64,000 nt of DNA from Streptomyces alboniger. Lineage in GTDB: Bacteria; Actinomycetota; Actinomycetes; Streptomycetales; Streptomycetaceae. Of this stretch, positions 8,260 through 17,821 are shown one piece after another (position 1 is the stretch's first letter; every line of letters starts with the position of its first letter). The stretch is taken from contig NZ_CP023695.1 in the NCBI RefSeq assembly GCF_008704395.1, positions 7,068,001 to 7,132,000 of the forward strand, written 5' to 3'. A program made the translations under genes and the position numbers. The notes under the pieces are model-generated. The model did no database searches. It was not told the DNA's origin and was given only the letters and a program-made list of their open reading frames with translations.

Positions 8260-9990
8260 GTGACGCAGGATCAGCGACAAGCGGACGACGGGGGAGGGCA
8301 GCAGGAGATCATGGCGCCCGCCCCCGGCGGCCGGTCCCCGAGCACGGACCGGGTGGTGTTCGGCGTGACCGCCGTGCTCACCCTGGCGTTCGTGGTCTGG
8401 GGCGCGGTGGCGACGGACTCGCTCAAAGACATCTCCACGGACATGCTCGACGGCTTGATGCACAACGGCGGTTGGTTCTTCATGCTGACCGCCAGCGGCT
8501 TCGTGGTCTTCGCGCTCTGGCTCGCCGTCAGCCGGTACGGAAAGATCACCCTCGGCAAGGAGGGGGAGGAGCCGGAGTTCCGCACCGTCTCCTGGGTCGC
8601 CATGATGTTCAGCGCCGGTATGGGTATCGGCCTGATGTTCTACGGAGTGAGCGAGCCCCTGGCCCACTTCACCGCGCCACCGCCGGGCACCGACCCGGCC
8701 GACTCGGCCGCGGCGATGGAGACGTCGATGGCCACCACCCTCTTCCACTGGACGCTCCACCCGTGGGCGATCTACGCGGTCGTGGGCCTCGCCATCGCGT
8801 ACAGCACCTTCCGGCGCAACCGGCGCCAGACCATCAGCGCCGTCTTCGAACCGCTCATCGGCGAGAAGCGCGCCCGCGGCGCCTGGGGCCGGGTCATCGA
8901 CATCCTGGCCATCTTCGCCACGCTCTTCGGCTCGGCCGCCTCGCTGGGCCTCGGCGCCCTCCAGATCGGCAGCGGCATCGAGGTGCTCGACTGGATGGAG
9001 AACGCCGGCACCGGCCTGCTCGTCGTGATCATCGCCGTGCTGACCCTGGCCTTCGTGGCGTCCGCCGTCTCCGGTGTGGAGAAGGGCGTCCAGTGGCTGT
9101 CCAACATCAACATGGTGCTCGCGCTGCTGCTGGTCGTGTTCGTCTTCATCGCGGGCCCCACCGTCATCATGCTCGACATGCTGCCGTCCTCGCTCGGCGC
9201 CTACCTCGACGACCTGCCCCAGCTGATCGGCCGCACCGAGGCCTCCAGCGGCAAGGGCGTCGCGGACTGGCTGAGCAGCTGGACGGTCTTCTACTGGGCC
9301 TGGTGGATCTCCTGGACGCCCTTCGTGGGCATGTTCATCGCGCGGATCAGCCGCGGCCGTACGATCCGTCAGTTCGTCGGCGGCGTCATCCTGGTGCCGA
9401 GCACGGTCAGCCTCATCTGGTTCGCGGTGTTCGGCGGCAGCGCCATCACCGTCGCGGACCGGGGCGGCCTGAAGGGCGAGACGACACCGGAGGCGCAGCT
9501 CTTCGGCCTGCTCCACGAGTATCCGATCGCGACGGTCACCAGCCTCCTCGTGATGATCCTCGTAGGCATCTTCTTCGTGTCGGGCGCCGACGCCGCGTCG
9601 ATCGTCATGGGCACGCTCTCCCAGCGGGGCGCGCTCGAACCGGGCCGGTTCGTCGTGATCTTCTGGGGCATCGTGACCGGCGCCGTGGCGGCGATCATGC
9701 TGCTGATCGGCGACGGCTCGGACGACGCGCTCACCGGTCTGCGCAACCTCACCATCCTGGTCGCGGCACCCTTCACGCTCGTCATGATCGGTATGTGCGT
9801 GTCCCTGATGCGGGACCTGCGCCACGACCCGCTGATCGTGCGCGGCGAGCACGGCACGGAAGCCGTCGAGAAGGCCGTGATCGCGGGCCACGAGCAGTAC
9901 GACGGTGACTTCGAGATCCGGATCGGCCCCGCCCAGGACGACGAGGGCGACGGCCTGGAAAGGGACAACGACCCGGTCAAGACCCGCTGA
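8260..9990 (+). CDS. BCCT-family glycine betaine/choline-type transporter
   Basis: A 576-aa inner-membrane secondary transporter with about 12 hydrophobic helices. The family signature WAWWISWTPFVGMFIARIS is at roughly residues 347-365. The Gly-rich unwound first helix region (MMFSAGMGIGLMFYG) and the tryptophan-rich substrate box are both present. BCCT proteins import betaine, choline, carnitine or ectoine with sodium or protons for osmoprotection. GTG at 8260 was chosen because AAAGG lies about 8 bases upstream; GTG at 8251 in the same frame is possible. Both termini are hydrophilic, and the acidic C-terminal tail could serve in osmosensing as in BetP, which is an inference. A terminator hairpin follows directly. 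Confidence 0.9.
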   Translation: MTQDQRQADDGGGQQEIMAPAPGGRSPSTDRVVFGVTAVLTLAFVVWGAVATDSLKDISTDMLDGLMHNGGWFFMLTASGFVVFALWLAVSRYGKITLGKEGEEPEFRTVSWVAMMFSAGMGIGLMFYGVSEPLAHFTAPPPGTDPADSAAAMETSMATTLFHWTLHPWAIYAVVGLAIAYSTFRRNRRQTISAVFEPLIGEKRARGAWGRVIDILAIFATLFGSAASLGLGALQIGSGIEVLDWMENAGTGLLVVIIAVLTLAFVASAVSGVEKGVQWLSNINMVLALLLVVFVFIAGPTVIMLDMLPSSLGAYLDDLPQLIGRTEASSGKGVADWLSSWTVFYWAWWISWTPFVGMFIARISRGRTIRQFVGGVILVPSTVSLIWFAVFGGSAITVADRGGLKGETTPEAQLFGLLHEYPIATVTSLLVMILVGIFFVSGADAASIVMGTLSQRGALEPGRFVVIFWGIVTGAVAAIMLLIGDGSDDALTGLRNLTILVAAPFTLVMIGMCVSLMRDLRHDPLIVRGEHGTEAVEKAVIAGHEQYDGDFEIRIGPAQDDEGDGLERDNDPVKTR

Positions 9991-9996
9991 CGGCCT

Positions 9997-10033
9997 TCGG
10001 AGGGCGGCGCGCCCGACGCCCGCCGCCCTCCGA
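9997..10033. terminator. Terminator after the BCCT gene
   Basis: A 13-base perfect stem (9997-10009 with 10021-10033) around an 11-base loop starts 7 bases after the stop codon. Confidence 0.75.
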
Positions 10034-10194
10034 GCGACCGTACGCGTCCAGCCGGCTCTGCACGCGTACGCCCTCGACCACGCGTACGCAGCGACACGCG
10101 TCCGAGGCCGCCGCGGGCTCGCCGGCGGGGATCCGACGCAGCTAAATGTGTCATGCCGTGCTCACATCACCCCGCTGCTGGGGATACTCACAGC

Positions 10195-11238
10195 ATGTCT
10201 GCCGAGTACGCGACCTTCGGTCTGGCACCGGCCATGCGAGCCGGTGGAGTTCTCGCCAACGGTGACTTCCAAGTGCACCGCGACTTCGTCGACTTCATCG
10301 TGAACGGGCGCCCCCTCCTCTTCCAGCTCTGTGACCTCGACGCGGTGTCGCCGCTGGCCGCCGACATCCCGCCCGCCATCTTCACGGCACACGTCCGCAG
10401 GCTCCTCCTGGAGGCCCCCGCGCCACTGCGCGACGGGCGGTACGTCATCTACGGCTGCCCCGAGTGCGAGGGCCTGGAGTGCGGAGCGGTCACGGCGGTG
10501 ATCGAGAAGGCCCCCGACGACAGCGACGACTTCATCTGGCGCGACTTCGCCTGGCAGACGGCGGAACCCGCCGATCTCGAACTCAACGGCTACCACGGCA
10601 TAGGGCCGTTCCGCTTCCGCGGCGCCGAATACCGCGCGGCGCTCGGCCAGTTGCTCGCCTCCGAGGCACCGCAGGCCCGCCGACGGGTCCTGCTGATCGG
10701 CCCCCGCGTCGCGCTCCTCGCCAAGCTGGCGGCGGCGCTGCGCACGATCGGCATCGGCGCGGAGATCGCCGCTGACGCGGCGGGTGTCCCCCCTGATGAG
10801 CTACGCACGTACGGAGCCGTCGCGTTCGGCCGCACCGTCACCGACGAGACCCGGCGCTCCGTGCGCTCGGCGTTCGACCGGGCCGGGGTCGAGGTCGCCT
10901 ACGTCGACGGACTCGCCCCGATAGTCCCGCTCCTGGTCGCCCAGATCGAGTACGCGCTGGACCGCAGCCCCCAGGAACAACGCCGCCTGACCGGCCTCGC
11001 CGCATGCCGGGACGCGGCACGGCTCCGGATCACGTCGACGTGCCGGGTCCAGCTGATCGCCTACCGGGTGGACCGCTTGTCCCGCGCCCACGTGCACGAG
11101 GTCTTCGACGAGGTCCTTGAGGCGGGCGAGCACCGGGTCCCCCTCGCGGCGAAGGCCACGAAAGGCGACTCCTATGTAGTGGCCCGAACCTCCACGAGCG
11201 TCCTCGTGACCCCGACCCGGCCCACGGAGGCGCCGTAA
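10195..11238 (+). CDS. Conserved hypothetical protein with a CxxCxxxxC cluster
   Basis: A 347-aa soluble protein of unknown function. The N-terminal 180 residues include a cysteine cluster (YGCPECEGLECG, near residue 90) that could bind a metal. The next part has Rossmann-like segments (RRVLLIGPRVALLAKLAAAL, then EIAADAAG), and the last 130 residues hold GRTVTDETRRSVRSAFDRAG. Database entries I remember call relatives oxidoreductases, without experimental support. ATG at 10195 is the first start after the intergenic spacer. It stands alone between a terminator and the leaderless ABC-F gene, so context gives no hint. Confidence 0.6.
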   Translation: MSAEYATFGLAPAMRAGGVLANGDFQVHRDFVDFIVNGRPLLFQLCDLDAVSPLAADIPPAIFTAHVRRLLLEAPAPLRDGRYVIYGCPECEGLECGAVTAVIEKAPDDSDDFIWRDFAWQTAEPADLELNGYHGIGPFRFRGAEYRAALGQLLASEAPQARRRVLLIGPRVALLAKLAAALRTIGIGAEIAADAAGVPPDELRTYGAVAFGRTVTDETRRSVRSAFDRAGVEVAYVDGLAPIVPLLVAQIEYALDRSPQEQRRLTGLAACRDAARLRITSTCRVQLIAYRVDRLSRAHVHEVFDEVLEAGEHRVPLAAKATKGDSYVVARTSTSVLVTPTRPTEAP

Positions 11239-11316
11239 GCAGCCGGGGACGCCGACCCCGGCCAGGGACGGCGGGGCGGTCGAGGAGGAGCCGGCCGCAC
11301 CCCCGCACCCCGCCCG

Positions 11317-11322
11317 TAGAAT
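11317..11322 (+). promoter_or_regulatory. Minus-10 box TAGAAT of a probably leaderless gene
   Basis: TAGAAT ends 10 bases before the ATG at 11333 and overlaps the alternative ATG at 11321. Transcription from it would begin at or next to the start codon. No Shine-Dalgarno sequence is present and no good minus-35 box is visible. Confidence 0.5.
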
Positions 11323-11332
11323 GACTCCCCTG

Positions 11333-12985
11333 ATGACCGCAACTCTCGTCGCCAAAGACCTCACCGCCGCCCACGGCGACCGCACCCTCTTCTCCGCCCT
11401 GGAACTGGTCGTCGCCCCCGGCGACGTCATCGGCCTGGTAGGCGCGAACGGCGCCGGCAAGTCCACCCTCCTGCGGCTGCTCGCCGGCCTGGACACCCCC
11501 GAAGGGGGAGAGCTGAGGCTGTCGCCCCCGACCGCCTCCGTGGGCCACCTGCCACAGGAGCCGGAGCGCCGCCCCGGCGAGACGATCCGCGCGTTCCTGG
11601 CCCGCCGCACCGGCGTCGCGGAGGCCCAGCGGATCATGGACGAGGCCACCCAGGCCCTGGTGGACGGAGCCCCCGGCGCGGACGACGCCTACGCCGACAG
11701 TCTGGAGCGCTGGCTGGCACTCGGCGGCGCCGACCTCGACGAGCGCGCCGAGGAGGTCACGGACTCCCTCGGCCTGACCGTCGGCCTGGACCAGACGATG
11801 ACGTCGCTCTCCGGAGGCCAGGCGGCCCGCGCCGGCCTCGCCTCGCTGCTGCTCTCGCGCTACGACGTGTTCCTCCTGGACGAGCCGACCAACGACCTCG
11901 ACCTGGCGGGCCTGGAACGCCTGGAGGCCTTCGTCAAGGGCCTGCGCGCAGGCACGGTCGTCGTCAGCCACGACCGCGAGTTCCTCAGTCGCACCGTGAC
12001 CAAGGTTCTCGAACTCGATCTGGCCCAGCAGCAGATCAACCTCTACGGCGGCGGCTACGACGCGTACCTGGAGGAGCGCGAGGTGGCCCGCCGCCACGCC
12101 CGCGACGAGTACGACGAGTACGCCGACAAGAAGTCGGCGCTCCAGAGCCGTGCCCAGATGCAGCGCTCCTGGGCGGACAAGGGCGTCAAGAATGCCCGCC
12201 GCAAGGCGAAGTCGGGCGGCGACAACGACAAGATCGGCCGGAACTTCCGCAGTGACGCCACCGAGAAGCAGGCCGCGAAGGCCCGCCAGACGCAACGCAT
12301 GATCGAGCGCCTGGACGCGGTCGAGGAGCCCCGCAAGGAGTGGGAGCTGCGCATGGAGATCGCGGCGGCGCCCCGTTCCGGCGCGGTCGTGGCGGGCCTG
12401 CGCGACGCGGAGGTACGCCGGGGGGAGTTCACCCTCGGCCCCGTCACCGTGCAGATCGACTGGGCGGACCGCGTGGCGATCACCGGCGCGAACGGCTCGG
12501 GCAAGTCGACGCTGCTCGGCGCCCTCCTGGAACGCGTCCCTCTGGACGCGGGCCACGGGGCTCTAGGCTCGGGCGTACTCGTCGGCGAGGTCGACCAGGC
12601 CCGCGCCCTCTTCCACGGCGAGGAGTCCCTGCTCGACGCGTTCTGCGCGGCCGTGCCGGACACCGAGCCGGCGGAGGTCCGCACGCTTCTCGCCAAGTTC
12701 GGCCTGAAGGCGGAGCACGTGCTGCGCTCCGCGGTGACGCTCTCGCCCGGTGAACGCACCCGCGCGGCCCTCGCACTGCTCCAGGGCAGGGGCGTCAACC
12801 TCCTCGTCCTCGACGAGCCGACGAACCACCTCGACCTGCCCGCGATCGAGCAGTTGGAGGCGGCCCTGGAGTCCTACGAGGGCACGCTGCTGCTCGTCAC
12901 GCACGACCGCCGGATGCTGGACGCGGTGAGCGTGACGCGCCGCCTGGAGGTGACGGAGGGCAAAGTGACCGAGCTGTCACTCTGA
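11333..12985 (+). CDS. ABC-F family ATP-binding protein
   Basis: A 550-aa soluble protein with two ABC ATPase domains and no membrane segment, the ABC-F layout. Domain 1 has Walker A GANGAGKST near residue 38, signature LSGGQ and Walker B FLLDEPTND. A charged alpha-helical linker rich in Lys/Arg follows (about residues 245-330). Domain 2 has GANGSGKST, signature LSPGERTRAA and LLVLDEPTNHLDL. ABC-F proteins act on the ribosome, either rescuing stalled translation or protecting against antibiotics. The start at 11333 fits MTATLVAKDL; ATG at 11321 adds four residues. The convergent tex gene lies 21 bases away, separated only by a C7G6 stretch that may terminate both. Confidence 0.88.
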   Translation: MTATLVAKDLTAAHGDRTLFSALELVVAPGDVIGLVGANGAGKSTLLRLLAGLDTPEGGELRLSPPTASVGHLPQEPERRPGETIRAFLARRTGVAEAQRIMDEATQALVDGAPGADDAYADSLERWLALGGADLDERAEEVTDSLGLTVGLDQTMTSLSGGQAARAGLASLLLSRYDVFLLDEPTNDLDLAGLERLEAFVKGLRAGTVVVSHDREFLSRTVTKVLELDLAQQQINLYGGGYDAYLEEREVARRHARDEYDEYADKKSALQSRAQMQRSWADKGVKNARRKAKSGGDNDKIGRNFRSDATEKQAAKARQTQRMIERLDAVEEPRKEWELRMEIAAAPRSGAVVAGLRDAEVRRGEFTLGPVTVQIDWADRVAITGANGSGKSTLLGALLERVPLDAGHGALGSGVLVGEVDQARALFHGEESLLDAFCAAVPDTEPAEVRTLLAKFGLKAEHVLRSAVTLSPGERTRAALALLQGRGVNLLVLDEPTNHLDLPAIEQLEAALESYEGTLLLVTHDRRMLDAVSVTRRLEVTEGKVTELSL

Positions 12986-13006
12986 CCTCCGCCCCCCCGG
13001 GGGGTG

Positions 13007-15418
13007 TCAGCGTCGCTTCGGGTCCACCAGGCCGGCCCGCCGCAGCGCCTCGGCCATCGCGTCGTTGGCGGGCGGCGGCCCCTGCCGCTGCGGCTTCTGG
13101 GCCCGCTGGTCACCCCGGCGGCCCTGCCCGCCGCGCTGACCCTGGCCACCGCCGTGACCCTGCTCGCGCTGGCGCGGCGGCCGTCCGCCACGCTTCGGCT
13201 GCTCCTCACCCGAGGGGCTCGCCTCGTCGTCCAGACGCAGCGTCAGCGAGATCCGCTTGCGCGGAATGTCGACGTCCATGACCTTCACCTTGACGATGTC
13301 GCCCGGCTTGACCACGTCCCGCGGGTCCTTGACGAACGTCTTGGACATCGCCGAGACATGCACCAGACCGTCCTGGTGGACGCCCACGTCCACGAACGCC
13401 CCGAACGCCGCCACGTTCGTGACGACGCCTTCGAGGACCATCCCCGAGGCCAGGTCGGAGATCTTCTCGACACCGTCCTTGAACGTCGCCGTCTTGAAGG
13501 CGGGCCGCGGGTCGCGCCCGGGCTTCTCCAGCTCCTTCAGGATGTCCGTCACCGTGGGGAGCCCGAAGACCTCGTCCACGAAGTCGTCCGCCCGCAGCGA
13601 GCGCAGCGCGGCCGTGTTGCCGATCAGCGAGGACACCTCGCCGCCCGCCGACTTCACCATCTTGCGCACCACCGGATAGGCCTCCGGGTGCACGCTGGAG
13701 GCGTCCAGCGGGTCGTCGCCGCCGCGGATGCGCAGGAAGCCCGCGCACTGCTCGTACGCCTTCGGGCCGAGCCGGGCCACGTCCTTGAGACCCTTGCGGC
13801 TCTTGAACGGGCCGTTAGCGTCGCGGTGCGCCACGATGTTCTCCGCGAGGCCCGCGCCGATGCCCGAGACCCGGGCGAGCAGCGGGGCGGACGCGGTGTT
13901 CACATCCACGCCCACGCCGTTCACACAGTCCTCGACGACCGCGTCCAGCGAGCGCGACAGCTTCACTTCGGACAGGTCGTGCTGGTACTGGCCGACGCCG
14001 ATCGACTTGGGATCGATCTTCACCAGCTCGGCGAGCGGGTCCTGGAGCCGTCGCGCGATGGAGACCGCGCCACGGATCGAGACGTCGAGGTCGGGCAGTT
14101 CCTGCGAGGCGAACGCGGACGCGGAGTACACGGAAGCGCCCGCCTCGGAGACCATCACCTTGGTGAGGTTCAACTCCGGGTGCTTGGCGATGAGTTCGGC
14201 CGCGAGCTTGTCGGTCTCGCGGGACGCCGTGCCGTTGCCGATCGCGATCAGGTCGACCTGGTGCTCCTTGGCGAGCTTCGCGAGCGTGGCCAGGGACTGG
14301 TCCCACTTGTTGGCCGGGACGTGCGGGTGGATCGTGTCGGTCGCGACGACCTTGCCCGTGGCGTCGACGACGGCGACCTTCACGCCCGTACGGAAACCGG
14401 GGTCGAGGCCGAGCGTCGCGCGCGTGCCCGCGGGGGCCGCGAGCAGCAGGTCGCGGAGGTTCGACGCGAAGACCCGGACCGCCTCGTCCTCGGCGGCCGT
14501 ACGCAGCCGCAGCCGCAGGTCGATGCCGAGGTGGACGAGGATGCGGGTCCGCCAGGACCAGCGCACGGTGTCCTGGAGCCACTTGTCGCCCGGGCGGCCC
14601 CGGTCGGCGATGCCGAAGCGCTGGGCGACGATCCCCTCGTACGAAGAGGGGGTCCCCGGCGTGGCGGCGGGCTCCTCGGGCTCCAGGGTGAGGTCGAGGA
14701 CCTCTTCCTTCTCGCCGCGCAGCATGGCGAGGACGCGGTGCGAGGGCAGCTCCTTGAAGGGCTCGGCGAAGTCGAAGTAGTCGGCGAACTTGGCGCCCGC
14801 CTCCTCCTTGCCCTCGCGGACCTTCGCGGCGAGACGGCCGCGCACCCACATGCGCTCGCGCAGCTCGCCGATGAGGTCGGCGTCCTCCGAGAACCGCTCG
14901 GCGAGGATCGCGCGCGCCCCGTCCAGCGCGGCCTGCGGGTCCGCGACGCCCTTGTCGGCGTCCACGAACGCGGCCGCTGCGGCGTGCGGGTCCACGCCCG
15001 GGTCCGACAGCAGCCCGTCGGCCAGCGGTTCGAGGCCCGCCTCACGGGCGATCTGCGCCTTGGTGCGGCGCTTCGGCTTGAACGGGAGGTAGATGTCCTC
15101 CAGGCGCGCCTTGGTGTCGGCCTCGCGGATCCGCGCCTCGAGATCGTCGGTGAGCTTGCCCTGCTCACGGACCGAGTCGAGGATCGCGGCGCGCCGCTCC
15201 TCCAGTTCGCGCAGATAGCGCAGCCGCTCCTCGAGCGTGCGCAGCTGCGCGTCGTCGAGCATCTCGGTCGCTTCCTTGCGGTAGCGCGCGATGAAGGGCA
15301 CCGTCGAACCGCCGTCGAGCAGGTCGACGGCGGCCTTCACCTGCCGCTCCCGCACGCCGAGTTCCTCGGCGATCCTGCCTTCGATGGACGAGGGAGTGGA
15401 CGTCTTCAAAGCTGCCAC
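13007..15418 (-). CDS. tex: Tex-family RNA-binding transcription accessory protein
   Basis: An 803-aa cytoplasmic protein with the complete Tex layout: N-terminal helical domain ([21 protein letters not shown] near residue 40), YqgF/RNase H-like domain ([17 protein letters not shown], about residue 340), helix-hairpin-helix region ([16 protein letters not shown], about residue 505) and a C-terminal S1 RNA-binding domain ([26 protein letters not shown], about residue 660). Length matches the family (about 770-810). The last 70 residues are a low-complexity Gln/Gly/Arg tail, frequent in actinomycete versions. Tex acts in transcription and RNA handling. The GTG at 15418 is the start; AAGG lies 12 bases upstream. 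The small LPFR gene lies just upstream on the same strand. Confidence 0.9.
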   Translation of the reverse strand: MAALKTSTPSSIEGRIAEELGVRERQVKAAVDLLDGGSTVPFIARYRKEATEMLDDAQLRTLEERLRYLRELEERRAAILDSVREQGKLTDDLEARIREADTKARLEDIYLPFKPKRRTKAQIAREAGLEPLADGLLSDPGVDPHAAAAAFVDADKGVADPQAALDGARAILAERFSEDADLIGELRERMWVRGRLAAKVREGKEEAGAKFADYFDFAEPFKELPSHRVLAMLRGEKEEVLDLTLEPEEPAATPGTPSSYEGIVAQRFGIADRGRPGDKWLQDTVRWSWRTRILVHLGIDLRLRLRTAAEDEAVRVFASNLRDLLLAAPAGTRATLGLDPGFRTGVKVAVVDATGKVVATDTIHPHVPANKWDQSLATLAKLAKEHQVDLIAIGNGTASRETDKLAAELIAKHPELNLTKVMVSEAGASVYSASAFASQELPDLDVSIRGAVSIARRLQDPLAELVKIDPKSIGVGQYQHDLSEVKLSRSLDAVVEDCVNGVGVDVNTASAPLLARVSGIGAGLAENIVAHRDANGPFKSRKGLKDVARLGPKAYEQCAGFLRIRGGDDPLDASSVHPEAYPVVRKMVKSAGGEVSSLIGNTAALRSLRADDFVDEVFGLPTVTDILKELEKPGRDPRPAFKTATFKDGVEKISDLASGMVLEGVVTNVAAFGAFVDVGVHQDGLVHVSAMSKTFVKDPRDVVKPGDIVKVKVMDVDIPRKRISLTLRLDDEASPSGEEQPKRGGRPPRQREQGHGGGQGQRGGQGRRGDQRAQKPQRQGPPPANDAMAEALRRAGLVDPKRR

Positions 15419-15484
15419 GTTCCGGTACCGCCTTCTCGCTGGGGTTGCCGGGCAATTGTGGCAGGTGGCACCGACAGCGGAGGA

Positions 15485-15661
15485 TCAGACCCGGCGGGCC
15501 CGGCCCGCGCGGCCCGAACGCCGTCCGGTGCTCCGGCCGCCCCGCCCGGCGGAACGGGACGCTCCGCCGAACAGCCGGGCCAGCGCCCGGAACGGCAGGG
15601 TGACGACGGTGGCGATGGCGCCGCCTATCTGACGCAGAATGTCCGCGATGGCACGGAACAT
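15485..15661 (-). CDS. LPFR-motif small protein (58 aa)
   Basis: A 58-aa protein reading MFRAIADILRQIG then AIATVVTLPFRALARLFGG and a Gly/Arg/Ser-rich basic tail. Small actinomycete proteins with a conserved LPFR sequence in an amphipathic helix are known as a family of unknown function. The ATG at 15661 is preceded by AAAGGGG at 8-base spacing, a strong ribosome binding site. The N-terminal 33 residues would form an amphipathic or membrane-surface helix, while the tail carries many arginines, which could contact RNA, DNA or membrane phosphates (inference). It ends 66 bases upstream of tex on the same strand and may be co-transcribed with it. Confidence 0.7.
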   Translation of the reverse strand: MFRAIADILRQIGGAIATVVTLPFRALARLFGGASRSAGRGGRSTGRRSGRAGRARRV

Positions 15662-15765
15662 GGGGATTCCCCTTTCGTCTCCCGGCGCGGCCGGAGTGGC
15701 GGCCAGGAGACGGACGGGTACCTCGGCGCGGCGATGCCATGCCGGAACCACCGGCAGAGCCTGGG

Positions 15766-16656
15766 TCAGCGCTTGCCGACCAGATCCGCCGGGAACGCCC
15801 CGGCCCGCGACGCCGCCCCGATGAACGCGGTGCCGAGTTCCGTCAGGCGCTCGACGCCCGCCGCGCCCAGGTGCTCGTAGGGCGCGCGGTCCAGCCGGTC
15901 CGTCTCCGCCTCGACGTCCCGGCGCAGCGCCACGCCGTCCTCGGTCAACTCGCCCTCGCTGTCGAGCAGTCCGCGTCCGCGCAGCCGCTCCTCGGCGGCG
16001 TCCCACTCCTGCTGGTTCCAGCCGCGGGTGGAGAAGACCCACTTGGGAGCGATGCCCTTGCCGGTGGCGGTGTGCGTGACCAGCGCTTCAAGGCCGTCGA
16101 GTCCGGCGTCGAGCAGTACGGTGAGGTGCCCGTCGCCGCGGTGCTCGCGCAGCAGCGTCGCCGCGTGCCAGTACGCGAGGTGCGGCTCCTCGGGGACCGG
16201 CAGGTCGGCGTGGGCCGCGTACAGGGGGCGCGCGGTACGGGAGCAGGCCTCGGTGGCGCGCAGGGCGAGCCCCGCGGCTTCCCTCATCTCCGAGGACGTC
16301 ACGGCCTCCTCGCCGAGGAGCCGGCGCAGCGTGGCGTCGACGGCGCGCAGGCGTGCGCCGAGGATCTCCCTCGGAGCGGCGGTCCTCCACACCTCGGGCA
16401 CGTGCGCGGCGACGAGTTCGTGCTTGTAGTTGTAGAACGTCGCCGTCACGACACCGGCGCCGACGGGACCCATCGCGGCCGCGCGCACCGCGAAGTTGAC
16501 GGCACTGCGGTGCGTGATCCCGAGCAGGCCCAGCTCCCGCGTCACGTCCGGCGAGAAGTAGTGCGTCGAGTGCAGCGGGTTGAGCACGTTGTGGCAGCGG
16601 CGTGCGGCACGCGGGTGCAGCGCGGCGGCCGGGGACGAGGTCGTCGAAGAGGTCAT
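15766..16656 (-). CDS. SalK-like / SCO6745-family protein
   Basis: A 296-aa protein of the actinomycete SCO6745 (SalK-like) family, whose molecular function is not established. Typical stretches are PLHSTHYFSPDVTRELGLLG at residue 27, RAAAMGPVGAGVVTATFYNY near 58, and a C-terminal helix-rich part with KWVFSTRGWNQQEWDAAEERL. The order Leu-Leu-Asp-Ser-Glu-Gly-Glu-Leu-Thr-x-Asp-Gly resembles the wing of a winged-helix fold, as often noted for this family. ATG at 16656 is the only start close to the divergent promoter region. A TetR-like palindrome lies 10 bases upstream of this start, so repression by a TetR protein is likely. Confidence 0.7.
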   Translation of the reverse strand: MTSSTTSSPAAALHPRAARRCHNVLNPLHSTHYFSPDVTRELGLLGITHRSAVNFAVRAAAMGPVGAGVVTATFYNYKHELVAAHVPEVWRTAAPREILGARLRAVDATLRRLLGEEAVTSSEMREAAGLALRATEACSRTARPLYAAHADLPVPEEPHLAYWHAATLLREHRGDGHLTVLLDAGLDGLEALVTHTATGKGIAPKWVFSTRGWNQQEWDAAEERLRGRGLLDSEGELTEDGVALRRDVEAETDRLDRAPYEHLGAAGVERLTELGTAFIGAASRAGAFPADLVGKR

Positions 16657-16665
16657 GGAGGCACG

Positions 16666-16683
16666 ATACCTACTGGTTGGTAT
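16666..16683. promoter_or_regulatory. TetR-type operator palindrome
   Basis: The 18-base sequence ATACCTACTGGTTGGTAT matches its own reverse complement at 14 positions, with ATACC/GGTAT arms and ACC-AC--GT-GGT symmetry as seen in TetR-family operators. It lies 10 bases upstream of the SalK-like gene and 131 bases upstream of the divergent regulator gene. Confidence 0.55.
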
Positions 16684-16813
16684 GGAGTCTGCGGGACGCC
16701 GTGGCCGAAGACAGGAGGGGGCCGTCGCCGAGGGCGGGTGCGCCTCGACCGAGGCAGAAAAGGAGGGGTACTCGTCATTGCAGCCATCGTCGGGGAGGCC
16801 AAGAATCGAGGGC

Positions 16814-17821
16814 ATGGAGCAGCGCACAGTTCTGGTCGTCCTCTTCGAAGGCGTCCAGAGCCTCGACGTCACAGGCCCGGTGGAGGTCTTCACGGGCGCG
16901 GCACACTGCCTCGGCGACCCCGCCGGGGGGTACGCCGTCCGCACCGCCTCCCTGGACGGCGCGCCCGTACGGACGTCCAGCGGCCTCACCCTGGTCCCGG
17001 ACCATGCCCTGACCGACGCCCCCACCCCGCACACACTGCTCGTCCCCGGCGGCACCGGCACCCGCCCGCCGGACCCGGAGCTGATCGACTGGCTGCGCGC
17101 CCACGGCCCGCGGGCGCGGCGCCTGGTGTCCGTCTGCACCGGCGCACTCCGCCTCGCCGAGGCGGGCCTCCTGGAGGGCCGCCGGGCCACGACGCACTGG
17201 GCGTACTGCGCCAAGCTCGCCAAGGACCACCCCGGCGTGGAGGTCGACCCGGACCCGATCTACGTACGCGACGGCCACGTCGCGACGTCCGCCGGGGTCA
17301 CCGCCGGAATCGACCTCGCCCTGGCGCTCGTGGAGGAGGATCTGGGCCGTGAGGTGGCGCTGACCGTCGCCCGCCACCTGGTCGTCTTTCTGCGCCGCCC
17401 GGGAAACCAGGCGCAGTTCAGCGTCCAGCTCGCCGCGCAGACGGCACGGCGGGAGCCGCTGCGCGAGGTCCAGCAGTGGATCACCGAGCACCCGGCCGAC
17501 GACCTGTCGGTCGACGCGCTCGCCGCCCGCGCGCGCCTCTCGCCCCGCCACTTCGCCCGCGCCTTCCAGGCCGAGACCGGCCTGACACCGGGCAAGTACG
17601 TCGAGCGCGTCCGTATCGAACACGCGCGCCGCCTCCTGGAGGACACCTCCGACGGCGTGGAGGAGATCTCACGCGCCTGCGGCTACGGCACACCGGAGGC
17701 CATGCGCCGCGCCTTCGTCAAGGCGCTCGGCGCGGCGCCGGCGGAGTACCGCCGCCGCTTCCACCCGGTCCCGGCACCCGCCCCGAGGACCGGCACACCC
17801 ACCACACCCGCACGTCGGTAA
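16814..17821 (+). CDS. GlxA-family regulator (DJ-1/PfpI plus AraC helix-turn-helix)
   Basis: A 335-aa transcription regulator. Residues 1-175 form a DJ-1/PfpI (class I amidotransferase-like) domain with LLVPGGTGTR and the nucleophile-elbow cysteine in SVCTGALRLAEAGLL. Residues about 215-320 form an AraC-type double helix-turn-helix with LSPRHFARAFQAETGLTPGKYVERVRIEHARRLLE and EISRACGYGTPEAMRRAF. Regulators of this type sense small molecules through the first domain. ATG at 16814 was chosen because it opens directly into the first beta strand (RTVLVVLFEGVQSLDVTGP). The downstream gene encodes a free DJ-1 protein that looks like a copy of the sensor half, so the two probably form an operon. Confidence 0.85.
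   Translation: MEQRTVLVVLFEGVQSLDVTGPVEVFTGAAHCLGDPAGGYAVRTASLDGAPVRTSSGLTLVPDHALTDAPTPHTLLVPGGTGTRPPDPELIDWLRAHGPRARRLVSVCTGALRLAEAGLLEGRRATTHWAYCAKLAKDHPGVEVDPDPIYVRDGHVATSAGVTAGIDLALALVEEDLGREVALTVARHLVVFLRRPGNQAQFSVQLAAQTARREPLREVQQWITEHPADDLSVDALAARARLSPRHFARAFQAETGLTPGKYVERVRIEHARRLLEDTSDGVEEISRACGYGTPEAMRRAFVKALGAAPAEYRRRFHPVPAPAPRTGTPTTPARR

Noticed and set aside
13004..15880. Long open frame on the plus strand opposite tex
   Set aside because: It mirrors tex codon by codon, is Arg/Asp/His-rich without domains, and arises from the GC-rich third positions of tex.
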